From Flavobacterium poyangense (GTDB lineage Bacteria; Bacteroidota; Bacteroidia; Flavobacteriales; Flavobacteriaceae), in NCBI RefSeq assembly GCF_011751075.1, contig NZ_JAALLN010000003.1, positions 62,001-126,000 on the forward strand: a stretch of 64,000 nt of DNA. Reading direction: 5' to 3'. Below the pieces are notes generated by a model. It made no database searches. It worked only from the letters and a program-made list of their open reading frames with translations, and was not told where the DNA came from. The position numbers and the translations under genes were made by a program. This document shows positions 27,202-35,738 of this stretch, piece by piece; within the stretch, counting starts at the first letter, position 1; each line of letters starts with the position of its first letter.

Positions 27202-28265
27202 GATTAGAACAATTAACTTTTACCAGATTTCTGGCTGCTGCTTCAATTTTTATCTTCCATTATGGGGGAGGAAGTGTCTTTATCGAGAACGAGAACTTAT
27301 CATTCATTTTTCAAAATGCCAATATAGGGGTAAGTTATTTTTTTATACTGTCTGGTTTTGTAATGATTATCGCATATGGAAAAAAAACTTCGGTTTCATT
27401 TATTGAATATTACAGAAGTAGGTTTGCAAGAATTTACCCGCTTTATTTCTTTGCGCTATTTTTGGTGATTTTTGTACAGCTGATAGAACGAAAATTTGAC
27501 TTTTTTGGCTTTCTTTTAAATATCCTTATGTTACAGGCCTGGATTCCCGGAAAAGCGCTTTCGTTTAATTTTCCAGCTTGGTCATTGTCGGTCGAAGTTT
27601 TGTTTTACCTGATTTTTCCTTTTGTTTTTAATAGGATGTATAAAAAGATATCTCTCAAGCGACTTTCAGTTTATATTGTTCTATTTTGGGTTTTAACTCA
27701 GATAGTCACTAATATACTATACTTGTATTTTGGGGAAAGTAATTCTGCACATGTAAAGGATTTTATATTTTACTACCCATTATTACATCTTCACCAGTTT
27801 TTAGTTGGGAATTTGGCTGGATTATTTTTTATAAAATACTTACATAATAGAAGAAGAAATTATGATTTGCTAATTCTTGTAGTTGTAGGTTTAGTTATTT
27901 TGGCGTTAAAATTCCCATTAGGATTTAATTTGCAGAGTGCTTCAGCATTACTTTTTGTACCACTAATAATTTTAATTTCGCTTAATGCCGGACTGATTAC
28001 ACAATTATTTCAAAAGAGAATTTTTGTGTTTTTAGGAGAGATTAGTTTTGGGGTTTACATCCTTCAATACCCGGTTTGTTTTTTCGTAAGTAATTATAGA
28101 ATTAAAAAGTACCTTCATATTGAGGATTTGACAATTGTACTTCTAATCAGATTAAGCATATTGATTTTGGTTTCGTCAATGACCTATATTTACCTTGAAA
28201 AACCAATTTTAAACAAACTAAAAGTAAAGAAAAAAACATTGGCACTTTCTGAAAATCCAACTTGA
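27198..28265 (+). CDS. Acyltransferase-3 family membrane protein (OafA-like)
   Basis: A 355-residue polytopic protein of the acyltransferase-3 family. The N-terminal EQLTFTRFLAA with an Arg, FHYGGG and the later FPAWSLSVEVLFYLIFP segment are family landmarks. About ten membrane segments are visible. Such enzymes O-acetylate surface sugars at the inner membrane. The start is GTG at 27198, overlapping the GT4 gene by 4 bases. The protein lacks the extra C-terminal SGNH domain found in some homologues. Confidence 0.88.
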   Translation: MRLEQLTFTRFLAAASIFIFHYGGGSVFIENENLSFIFQNANIGVSYFFILSGFVMIIAYGKKTSVSFIEYYRSRFARIYPLYFFALFLVIFVQLIERKFDFFGFLLNILMLQAWIPGKALSFNFPAWSLSVEVLFYLIFPFVFNRMYKKISLKRLSVYIVLFWVLTQIVTNILYLYFGESNSAHVKDFIFYYPLLHLHQFLVGNLAGLFFIKYLHNRRRNYDLLILVVVGLVILALKFPLGFNLQSASALLFVPLIILISLNAGLITQLFQKRIFVFLGEISFGVYILQYPVCFFVSNYRIKKYLHIEDLTIVLLIRLSILILVSSMTYIYLEKPILNKLKVKKKTLALSENPT

Positions 28266-28281
28266 TAAAAATAAAGGAACA

Positions 28282-28950
28282 ATGAAAACTATAGCTATTA
28301 TTCCGGCTCGGGGAGGATCAAAAAGGATTCCTGAAAAAAATATTCAATTTTTGGGAGGATTACCTTTAATTGCTCATTCGATACTATATGCCCAACAAAA
28401 CAGCACTATAATCGATGAGGTTTATGTTTCAACAGATGATGCTGAAATTAAAAAGATAGCATTACAATTTGGAGCCAAAGTAATTGACAGGCCGGCAGCG
28501 CTTTCAGGTGATCTGGAACCCACGGTCTCTGCGTTAAGGCATGTTTTAGAATCTATTGAAAGTAATACTGTTGAAAACATAATTTTGCTGCAAGCTACTA
28601 ATCCGCTGCGACCGGACAGCTTGTTACAGGAAACTTTCGAAGTTTATCAAAAGGAAAATATTGACAGTTTATTTACAGTGACAAGAAATCATCAAAAATT
28701 AGGGAAAATTGCAAGCAAAAAATTTATTCCGTTTAATTATTCTATTGGTCAGAGAAGTCAGGATTTAGAGCCTCTTTTTTTTGAAAATGGATTGTTATAC
28801 ATCACAAAAGCATCCTTAATTTTGAATGATATTATTATTTCGGAAAATGCATTTCCGTTCGAAGTAAATCATATTTTTGCACAAGTTGATATTGATACTC
28901 CTGAAGATTTAGATTATGCGGAATATCTGTTTCAAAAACAACTATACTAA
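28282..28950 (+). CDS. neuA: CMP-nonulosonate cytidylyltransferase (NeuA/LegF-like)
   Basis: The 222-residue enzyme has the nucleotide-binding start IIPARGGSKRIPEKNI (6-21), LQATNPLRP near 113-121 and the VDIDTPEDL ending of acylneuraminate cytidylyltransferases. It activates a nine-carbon acidic sugar with CTP. The two genes after it are neuB- and neuC-like, so the whole route from UDP-sugar to CMP-nonulosonate is encoded together. Whether the sugar is Neu5Ac or legionaminic acid is not settled by sequence. Confidence 0.9.
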   Translation: MKTIAIIPARGGSKRIPEKNIQFLGGLPLIAHSILYAQQNSTIIDEVYVSTDDAEIKKIALQFGAKVIDRPAALSGDLEPTVSALRHVLESIESNTVENIILLQATNPLRPDSLLQETFEVYQKENIDSLFTVTRNHQKLGKIASKKFIPFNYSIGQRSQDLEPLFFENGLLYITKASLILNDIIISENAFPFEVNHIFAQVDIDTPEDLDYAEYLFQKQLY

Positions 28951-28968
28951 CAAAATACAGTTCATTTT

Positions 28969-30009
28969 ATGAATCCATATATAGAAATTGCCGGTAGAAA
29001 AATTGGACCGGATTTTCCACCTTTAGTTATCGCCGAAATCGGAATTAACCACGAAGGTTCTCTTGAGGTTGCCAAAGAAATGGTTGATGCAGCACATAGA
29101 GCAGGGGTTGAGGTTGTAAAACATCAGACCCATATAGTAGCAGACGAAATGAGTGGTGCTGCAAAAAAGGTGATTCCGGGAAATGCAGATGTTTCTATTT
29201 ATGAAATTATGGAGCGTTGTTCCCTAAATGAGAAGGATGAACTGGAACTTAAAAATTATGTTGAAAGTAAAGGTATGATCTTTATTTCGACTCCTTTCTC
29301 TCGTGCAGCAGCAGAACGATTAAAGAAATTTGACATACCTGCCTATAAAATTGGTTCAGGAGAATGTAACAATTATCCGTTGTTAGAACATATTGCCTCT
29401 TTTGGGAAACCGGTTATCTTAAGTACAGGGATGAATACGATTGAAAGTATTCAAAAAGCAGTTGCAATTTTTGACAAGTATAGTATTCCGGTTGCTTTGT
29501 TGCACACTACTAATCTATATCCAACGCCAATTCATTTGGTTCGTTATGGAGCCATGACAGAAGTACATGAAGCTTTTCCCGATAAAGTTTTCGGATTAAG
29601 TGATCATACTTTAAATAATAATGCCTGTTTGGGAGCTGTTGCTCTTGGAGCCAGTATTTTAGAGCGTCATTTTACAGACCATATGCAACGCACAGGCCCG
29701 GACATTGTTTGCAGCATGGATGAAAAAGCTTGTGGAGAATTAATTGTTTCGAGTGCAGAAATTGCTTTAATGCGTGGGGGAACAAAAAAACCGGCATTAG
29801 AGGAGCAAGTAACTATAGACTTCGCTTTTGCAACCGTTTGTGCAATCGCACCAATTAAAAAAGGAGAAAAATTATCAAAAGAAAATATCTGGGTTAAACG
29901 TCCTGGTACGGGAAAAATTCTGGCAGAACATTTTAATGATCTAATTGGAAAAGTAGCCGCAAGAGATATTGAAGATGACGAGCAATTAGATTTTAGCGAT
30001 TTTGATTAA
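28969..30009 (+). CDS. neuB: Nonulosonate synthase (NeuB/LegI-like)
   Basis: A 346-residue protein with the NeuB TIM-barrel ([19 protein letters not shown] at the start, [23 protein letters not shown]) and a C-terminal SAF antifreeze-like domain from about residue 285. It condenses a mannosamine-type sugar with phosphoenolpyruvate. The HTTNLYPTP segment recalls legionaminate-type synthases as well as Neu5Ac synthases. It lies 18 bases after neuA and overlaps the neuC frame region at its end. Confidence 0.92.
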   Translation: MNPYIEIAGRKIGPDFPPLVIAEIGINHEGSLEVAKEMVDAAHRAGVEVVKHQTHIVADEMSGAAKKVIPGNADVSIYEIMERCSLNEKDELELKNYVESKGMIFISTPFSRAAAERLKKFDIPAYKIGSGECNNYPLLEHIASFGKPVILSTGMNTIESIQKAVAIFDKYSIPVALLHTTNLYPTPIHLVRYGAMTEVHEAFPDKVFGLSDHTLNNNACLGAVALGASILERHFTDHMQRTGPDIVCSMDEKACGELIVSSAEIALMRGGTKKPALEEQVTIDFAFATVCAIAPIKKGEKLSKENIWVKRPGTGKILAEHFNDLIGKVAARDIEDDEQLDFSDFD

Positions 30010-30013
30010 TTCA

Positions 30014-31135
30014 ATGAAAAAAATCCTTTTCCTAACCGGAACTCGTGCTGACTTCGGAAAAATAAAGTCATTAATTCAAATTCTTGAAGAAAAGCCGGAA
30101 TTTGAAGTTTATGTATTTGTAACCGGCATGCATTTACAAGAAATTTATGGTTATACCTTAATTGAAATTGAGCGTTGTAATTTTAAGAATGTATTTACGT
30201 TCGAAAACCACACGCACGAAACCACAATGGATTTGACTTTGGCAAAAACAATCGAAGGGTTGTCTAATTACTGCAAAGATATTAATCCCGATATGATCGT
30301 TGTTCACGGTGATCGGGTTGAAACGCTTGCAGGAGCCATTGTTGGATCTTTAAATAATATATTGGTTGCACATATTGAAGGAGGCGAAGTTTCAGGAACC
30401 GTTGATGAATTAATTCGTCATAGCGTAAGTAAGTTAAGCCATATTCATTTTGTGTCAAATAAAGAAGCTAAGAAAAGATTGATTCAGATGGGAGAAATAA
30501 AGGAATCGGTATTTACGATAGGCTCTCCTGATATCGATATTATGTTCTCTGATAAGCTCCCTGATTTAGAGATTGTGAAGAAATATTACCAAATTCCGTT
30601 TCGGGAATTTGCTATTGTAATGTTCCATCCGGTTACTACCGAATTTCAATCCATGAAGGAATATGCTGATAATTTTGTCGATTGTTTATTAGAAGATAAC
30701 CATAATTATATTGTTATTTTTCCAAATAATGATTTAGGGAGTCAGTTCGTTTTGGATTCCTATGAAAAGTTAAAACAAAATCCGAGATTCAGAATTTTCC
30801 CATCTCTTCGTTTAGAATACTTTTTGACCTTGTTAAAAAACAGTCAATTTATTATTGGGAACAGCAGTGCCGGAATTCGCGAAGCACCTTACTACGGAAT
30901 CCCAATCATTAATATCGGGACCCGTCAACAAAATAGGGCTGTTCATGCCGATATCATCAACACAGATTACACTTCGGAAAGTATAAAAGAAGCACTTTCC
31001 CTTATAGATTCCCACGAAGTTCAGGCTTCTTTTACTGATTTTGGCGAGGGAAATAGCAGCGATTTGTTTTTGGATTCACTAAAGAAAAACGATATTTGGC
31101 AGCTGAATCACCAAAAGCAGTTTAAAGATTTTTAA
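30014..31135 (+). CDS. neuC: UDP-sugar 2-epimerase, hydrolysing (NeuC/LegG-like)
   Basis: A GT-B-like epimerase of 373 residues, with TGTRADFGKI at the N terminus, VHGDRVETLAGA, HIEGGEVSGTVDE and GNSSAGIREAP. The ATG at 30014 is preferred to a TTG four codons earlier. It hydrolyses and 2-epimerises a UDP-HexNAc to a free ManNAc-type sugar for NeuB. Because the locus also encodes a UDP-bacillosamine route, the substrate could be UDP-GlcNAc or UDP-diNAcBac (as LegG). The stop overlaps the ATG of a short stump by one base. Confidence 0.92.
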   Translation: MKKILFLTGTRADFGKIKSLIQILEEKPEFEVYVFVTGMHLQEIYGYTLIEIERCNFKNVFTFENHTHETTMDLTLAKTIEGLSNYCKDINPDMIVVHGDRVETLAGAIVGSLNNILVAHIEGGEVSGTVDELIRHSVSKLSHIHFVSNKEAKKRLIQMGEIKESVFTIGSPDIDIMFSDKLPDLEIVKKYYQIPFREFAIVMFHPVTTEFQSMKEYADNFVDCLLEDNHNYIVIFPNNDLGSQFVLDSYEKLKQNPRFRIFPSLRLEYFLTLLKNSQFIIGNSSAGIREAPYYGIPIINIGTRQQNRAVHADIINTDYTSESIKEALSLIDSHEVQASFTDFGEGNSSDLFLDSLKKNDIWQLNHQKQFKDF

Positions 31136-31287
31136 TGAAAAAGAATAAGACATTTATTTTATCATGCGATGGTATTGGCTTACGAAATTTGGCAGCTGTC
31201 ATTTTTTGTAAATCCGATCTTGAAAATAATGGTGTTGTTTCCTTTTTGAATACTAGTGTCTTTCAATTCAATGAACTAATAAGCTAA
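31135..31287 (+). pseudogene. Short stump related to the protein at 34358
   Basis: An ATG overlapping the neuC stop (TAATG) opens a 50-codon frame that ends at 31287. Its start, FILSCDGIGLRN, resembles LLLFPDGVGIRN at the start of the 459-residue protein at 34358, and the following residues to SVFQFNE can be aligned with it loosely. The frame then stops. It looks like the remains of a second copy of that gene after neuC. The similarity is short, so a real small gene cannot be excluded. Confidence 0.55.
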
Positions 31288-31298
31288 GGAAGAGTAAA

Positions 31299-31940
31299 AT
31301 GAAACATTTTTTTCGAAAAATAGCGTGGACAATTCTGGGGAAAGGCTATTTGGATTTTTTAAAAGGTCAAAATAAAATCTATTTGCATAAGGCAAAAAAT
31401 GTAGTTATAGGTTATAAAACATATCATAATGGCGCATTTGTCTGGCAGTGGCATCAAAATTCAAGATTAGAAATTGGTAAATACTGTTCTATTGCCAATG
31501 ATGTAAACTTTATATTAGATTCAGGACATCATATGATGAGTGAGGTCACGACCTATCCGCATTTCAATTATCTTGTTAATAAAGAGTTGCCTATCGGTAA
31601 CAGTACCCAATCTGATTTTAAAAAAAACATTAACACAGAGGAAAGTAAAACGATAGTGGGCAATGATGTTTGGATTGGAATGAATGCCATAATTTTGCCT
31701 AATGTAAAAATTGGAGATGGTGTTACCATTTTGGCCGGTACAGTTGTCACAAAAGATGTTCCGGACTATGCAATTGTTGGAGGAATCCCCGGAGCAATCG
31801 TAAAAATGAAATATGATTTGGATACCATCGACAAAATGAAAAAAATACAATGGTGGAATTGGAGCCCCGAGAAAGTGGAAGAAAATGTGGGAGATTTTTA
31901 TATCCCAATTCATGATTTCATTGCCAAGTGGTTTAACTGA
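31299..31940 (+). CDS. CatB-type hexapeptide acetyltransferase
   Basis: The 213-residue protein belongs to the xenobiotic/chloramphenicol-type acetyltransferases with a left-handed beta-helix. LDSGHHMMSE contains the candidate catalytic His; GNDVWIGMNAIILPNVKIG and DYAIVGGIPGAIVK are the typical helix coils and C-terminal loop. It probably O-acetylates a sugar of this glycan in the cytoplasm. Its position just after neuABC makes a nonulosonate O-acetyltransferase role attractive but unproved. Confidence 0.87.
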   Translation: MKHFFRKIAWTILGKGYLDFLKGQNKIYLHKAKNVVIGYKTYHNGAFVWQWHQNSRLEIGKYCSIANDVNFILDSGHHMMSEVTTYPHFNYLVNKELPIGNSTQSDFKKNINTEESKTIVGNDVWIGMNAIILPNVKIGDGVTILAGTVVTKDVPDYAIVGGIPGAIVKMKYDLDTIDKMKKIQWWNWSPEKVEENVGDFYIPIHDFIAKWFN

Positions 31941-31971
31941 TTCATTTGTACTTTAATAATTAATTTAATTT

Positions 31972-33405
31972 ATGTTTTTTAACTCCTTAGCGTTTGCTAT
32001 TTTTTTACCAATCGTCTTTTTTCTATATTGGTTTGTTTTTAATAAAACCAAGAGTACACAAAATGCTTTACTTATTGTAGCGAGTTATTATTTCTATTCC
32101 TGTTGGGATTGGAGATTTTTGTTTTTATTGGTTTTTTCTACATTTTTGGACTATTACACCGGTATTCAGATCGAAAAAGGAAAGTCTGAAAAAAGCCGAA
32201 AATTTTGGTTTTGGCTTAGTATTTTAGTCAATTTAGGATTTCTGGGTATTTTTAAATATTACAATTTTTTTGCTGCTTCATTCGCAGAATTATTAAGTTC
32301 GGCCGGAGTTAAGGCGAGTCCAATTTTATTGAATGTTATTCTTCCGGTTGGAATTTCATTTTATACTTTTCACGGACTGTCTTATGTGATTGATATTTAT
32401 TACAAAAGGATAAAAGCAGAATATAACTTTATAGATTATTCTCTTTTTGTAAGCTATTTTCCGCTTTTAGTGGCAGGACCAATAGAGAGAGCCACACACT
32501 TATTACCACAAGTAAAAGTAAAACGAGAATTTAATTTTCAATTTGCAAAAGAAGGAATTTATCAAATCATCTGGGGGCTGGTAAAAAAAGTAGTTATCGC
32601 AGATACCTGTGCGACCTATGCCAATGCTATTTTTGATAATTATCCTTCAATGAATACGTTCTCTCTTATTTTGGGAGCCGTGTATTTTGCCTTTCAGATT
32701 TATGGCGATTTTTCAGGTTATTCAGATATTGCCCTGGGAGTTTCAAAATTGTTTGGTTTAGACTTGTTGAGGAATTTCAATTATCCTTATTTTTCCAGAG
32801 ATATTGCCGAGTTCTGGCGTCGCTGGCATATTTCGTTATCGTCCTGGTTTCGCGATTATTTATACATTCCGTTAGGAGGTAGCAAAGGCGGTCTTTGGAT
32901 GAAAATCAGAAATACATTCATCATTTTTGTTGTCAGTGGATTTTGGCATGGAGCCAATTGGACTTACGTGGTCTGGGGATTTATAAATGCTGTGTATTTC
33001 CTTCCTTTACTTTTATCAAACAGCAACCGCAACAATATGGATGCGATTGAGTTGAAATTTAATTTCGATTCCGTAAAAATACTAATGAGTATTCTCTATA
33101 CCTTTTTGCTTACCTGTGTGGCTTGGGTATTTTTTAGAGCTAAATCTATAACAGATGCGTTTGCCTATTTAAAACGTATTATTACTAATAGAGATTTTAG
33201 TTTTCAATATTTAGACAATGAGCGTTACAACTACGAACTGATATTATTGATTGGTTTGTTTGTACTGGTTGAATGGAATAGCAGAAATAAAATTGAACCC
33301 CTTTCCGGGAAAAGAAGTATGCTGAAATTGGCTTTGGCGATAATGGCGATAATGGCTTTCGGAACGTATTCAGATTATAAAGAATTTATATATTTTCAGT
33401 TTTAA
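31972..33405 (+). CDS. MBOAT family O-acyltransferase (AlgI/DltB-like)
   Basis: A 477-residue multi-pass protein with the MBOAT hallmarks: FWRRWHISLSSWFRDYLYIP at 281-300 and the conserved membrane His H326 in GFWHGANW. Family members carry acyl groups across the inner membrane for addition to polysaccharide outside. The next gene, overlapping by one base, encodes a membrane-anchored SGNH-like protein, the same two-part arrangement as AlgI with AlgJ/AlgX or PatA with PatB. This indicates periplasmic O-acetylation of the finished glycan. Confidence 0.92.
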   Translation: MFFNSLAFAIFLPIVFFLYWFVFNKTKSTQNALLIVASYYFYSCWDWRFLFLLVFSTFLDYYTGIQIEKGKSEKSRKFWFWLSILVNLGFLGIFKYYNFFAASFAELLSSAGVKASPILLNVILPVGISFYTFHGLSYVIDIYYKRIKAEYNFIDYSLFVSYFPLLVAGPIERATHLLPQVKVKREFNFQFAKEGIYQIIWGLVKKVVIADTCATYANAIFDNYPSMNTFSLILGAVYFAFQIYGDFSGYSDIALGVSKLFGLDLLRNFNYPYFSRDIAEFWRRWHISLSSWFRDYLYIPLGGSKGGLWMKIRNTFIIFVVSGFWHGANWTYVVWGFINAVYFLPLLLSNSNRNNMDAIELKFNFDSVKILMSILYTFLLTCVAWVFFRAKSITDAFAYLKRIITNRDFSFQYLDNERYNYELILLIGLFVLVEWNSRNKIEPLSGKRSMLKLALAIMAIMAFGTYSDYKEFIYFQF

Positions 33406-34307
33406 TGAAGAATTTTTTAATTTATACAGTCAAAATTGTACTCGTAACAGCTCTTGTAGCAGTTTTACTGGACGGATTGTATACCGCCGTTTTTATGCAA
33501 TCGAAGAACCGTGGTAAGGTCGAAACGGTAGTGAACTCTGAAGCTAAAAATTATGATGTAGTCATCCTGGGTTCGTCTCGTGCCAATAACCATTTTGTAG
33601 CACAAATGTTTGAAGATAAAGGAATAAAAACGTTTAATTACGGAATGAGTGGAGGGCATTTGTTTGAAGCTTCACTGATGTTGAAATTGATGATCGAAAG
33701 GAAATATACTATTAAGAATGTTATTTTAGAAGCCGATTTAAATCTTTCAGGAGAAGAGAGAGCTGAAGGGATTTCAGCCTTGTTTCTACCCTATATTCAT
33801 AATTCTGAAACGATAAAGAAACATTTTGAAAATGACAAAGATTTCAATGAGTTATACTATCTGCCTTTTTATCGTTATATAAAGTATGATGGTAAAATTG
33901 GGTTTAGAGAAACCTTTTTTACTGCAATTCGTAAAAAGACATCCATGTTAGATAATTTAGGGTACTATCCGTTGTTAAAAACAAAAAGCGGAAATATGAA
34001 AAACAATATTGTTAATCTGAATCCGTTGCCTCACAATAAATACTACGAAGAAATTAAAAATATTTGCAAAGTCAATAATATTAATTTTATAGCGGTAATG
34101 ACGCCGATGTGCGAGAATGTTAAAGGCATGAACTATTTTGACAAAGTAAAAAAGGCTTATCCGGAAATTCATAATTACGAGAATGTAGTGATCGAAGACA
34201 AGTATTTTTCGTCCTGTGGGCATATGAACGATACTGGTGCGAAGATTTTTACGGCGAGAATTATAAATGACTTTTTTGGTAAAAAAGAACCAAATGCGGC
34301 TTTTTAA
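33405..34307 (+). CDS. SGNH-hydrolase-like partner of the MBOAT protein
   Basis: The 300-residue protein has one N-terminal membrane anchor (about 6-28) and a periplasmic domain. VVILGSSRANNHF at 53-64 resembles block I of SGNH enzymes with its Ser, and CGHMNDTGAKIF near 271-282 resembles the His block, where H273 would be the base. The Asp usually three residues before that His is Ser here. By its overlap with the MBOAT gene, it likely completes acyl transfer to the polysaccharide. Fold assignment rests on short motifs. Confidence 0.72.
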   Translation: MKNFLIYTVKIVLVTALVAVLLDGLYTAVFMQSKNRGKVETVVNSEAKNYDVVILGSSRANNHFVAQMFEDKGIKTFNYGMSGGHLFEASLMLKLMIERKYTIKNVILEADLNLSGEERAEGISALFLPYIHNSETIKKHFENDKDFNELYYLPFYRYIKYDGKIGFRETFFTAIRKKTSMLDNLGYYPLLKTKSGNMKNNIVNLNPLPHNKYYEEIKNICKVNNINFIAVMTPMCENVKGMNYFDKVKKAYPEIHNYENVVIEDKYFSSCGHMNDTGAKIFTARIINDFFGKKEPNAAF

Positions 34308-34357
34308 GAACTATAAAGCAAGGATTGAAATGGTATTATTTTGTATTGAATTTCTGA

Positions 34358-35737
34358 ATGGAAAAGGATAAAATTTTATTGCTCTTTCCGGACGGTGTCG
34401 GGATTAGAAATTATCTGTATTCTAATGTCTTTAAAGATATGGAAGAAGATCTCGTGCTGTTTCATAATTTTGATCCAGAAACCGTAAAGGCAATTAAAGA
34501 TAATGTTGTGATTGATGATGAGATTGCAATTCCGGCGTACAAAGAGTCCGTTAAAGAAAAATTTTTAAGAGAGTTAATTTGTCTTTCAAGACTCTATTAT
34601 AATACTGAAAAAGTAAAAAATACCTCTTTACTGACCAATTGGAATTGGAAGCAAAAGACATTTTCGAAAAAAGTTTTTTATAAATTAATTGAGATAGCAG
34701 CTCCATTTTTCAATAGATATGCTACTATTTTGAGATTAGAAGAAAAATATCGAAAAGCGATCCGTCAGAATGTTTTTTATGATGAGGTAAAAAATATTTT
34801 GAAAGAAGTACAGCCGAAAGTTGTTTTTTGTTCACACCAACGAGCGTTGAAAGGAGCTACTATATTTGCAGCTGCGACCGATTTAGGAATTAAAACGGCA
34901 ACAGTAATTTATTCCTGGGATAATTTGCCAAAGGCAAGAATGGCGTTAAGGGCTGACCACTATTTGGTATGGTCCGCTTATATGAAAAAAGAATTAGCAC
35001 TCTATTATCCTGAAATCGGAGCAGAGAAGATTCATATTACAGGAACTTCTCAGTTTGAGTTTTATGATGATGAGAAAAATAGCATCGACAAAGAAACTTT
35101 TTACAAGAGCTATAATTTAGACCCTGCTAAAAAAATCATTTGTTTCTCCGGAGACGATGCCAAAACATCTCCCGATGATCCGGATTATTTGAAGGATATT
35201 GCCGAAGAATTGACAAAAGCCAATTTGCAGGGAGAATATCAAATTCTGTTCAGAAGATGTCCGGTGGATTTTTCGGGTAGATATGAATCTGTGGTAAATA
35301 AGTATAAAGATCTTATAAAGGAAGCCGCCCCGTTGTGGTATTTCAATACTACAGGCGAGTGGAATACCGTTTATCCGTCAGTTGATGATGTGAAGTTATT
35401 GGTGAGCACTGCCTTTTATTCGGATATTGTAGTCAATGTCGGGTCAACAATGGCTTTTGATTTTGCGATGTTTGATAAACCATGTGTATTTATTAATTAC
35501 GATCAGCAAGTTAAAAAGGTGACTGATTGGTCGGTAAAAACGATTTATCAGTTTCAGCATTTCAAAAGTATGCCTAATGAAGAGGCCGTTGTTTGGCTGA
35601 ACAACAAAGCAGAAATTGTCGAAAAGTTAACGTCTCAGAAAAAATGCACCTCGCATATGATCGAATGGAAAGATATCGTGTTGGAAGATTATAAAAATGC
35701 CTCTATGAAAATAAGAGAAATCATTAAAGCGAATTAA
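34358..35737 (+). CDS. Predicted GT-B / glycerophosphotransferase-like protein
   Basis: A soluble 459-residue protein of a family found in glycan loci but without a reaction I can name. It has FPDGVGIRN near the N terminus, VFCSHQRALKGATIFAA, SWDNLPKARMALRADHYLVW, and a late VNVGSTMAFDFAMFDKPCVFI. The last part resembles the donor-binding end of CDP-glycerol glycerophosphotransferases and GT-B enzymes. It is a candidate transferase for the nonulosonate or a polyol phosphate. A stump of a related gene lies at 31135. Confidence 0.65.
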   Translation: MEKDKILLLFPDGVGIRNYLYSNVFKDMEEDLVLFHNFDPETVKAIKDNVVIDDEIAIPAYKESVKEKFLRELICLSRLYYNTEKVKNTSLLTNWNWKQKTFSKKVFYKLIEIAAPFFNRYATILRLEEKYRKAIRQNVFYDEVKNILKEVQPKVVFCSHQRALKGATIFAAATDLGIKTATVIYSWDNLPKARMALRADHYLVWSAYMKKELALYYPEIGAEKIHITGTSQFEFYDDEKNSIDKETFYKSYNLDPAKKIICFSGDDAKTSPDDPDYLKDIAEELTKANLQGEYQILFRRCPVDFSGRYESVVNKYKDLIKEAAPLWYFNTTGEWNTVYPSVDDVKLLVSTAFYSDIVVNVGSTMAFDFAMFDKPCVFINYDQQVKKVTDWSVKTIYQFQHFKSMPNEEAVVWLNNKAEIVEKLTSQKKCTSHMIEWKDIVLEDYKNASMKIREIIKAN

Positions 35738-35738
35738 A

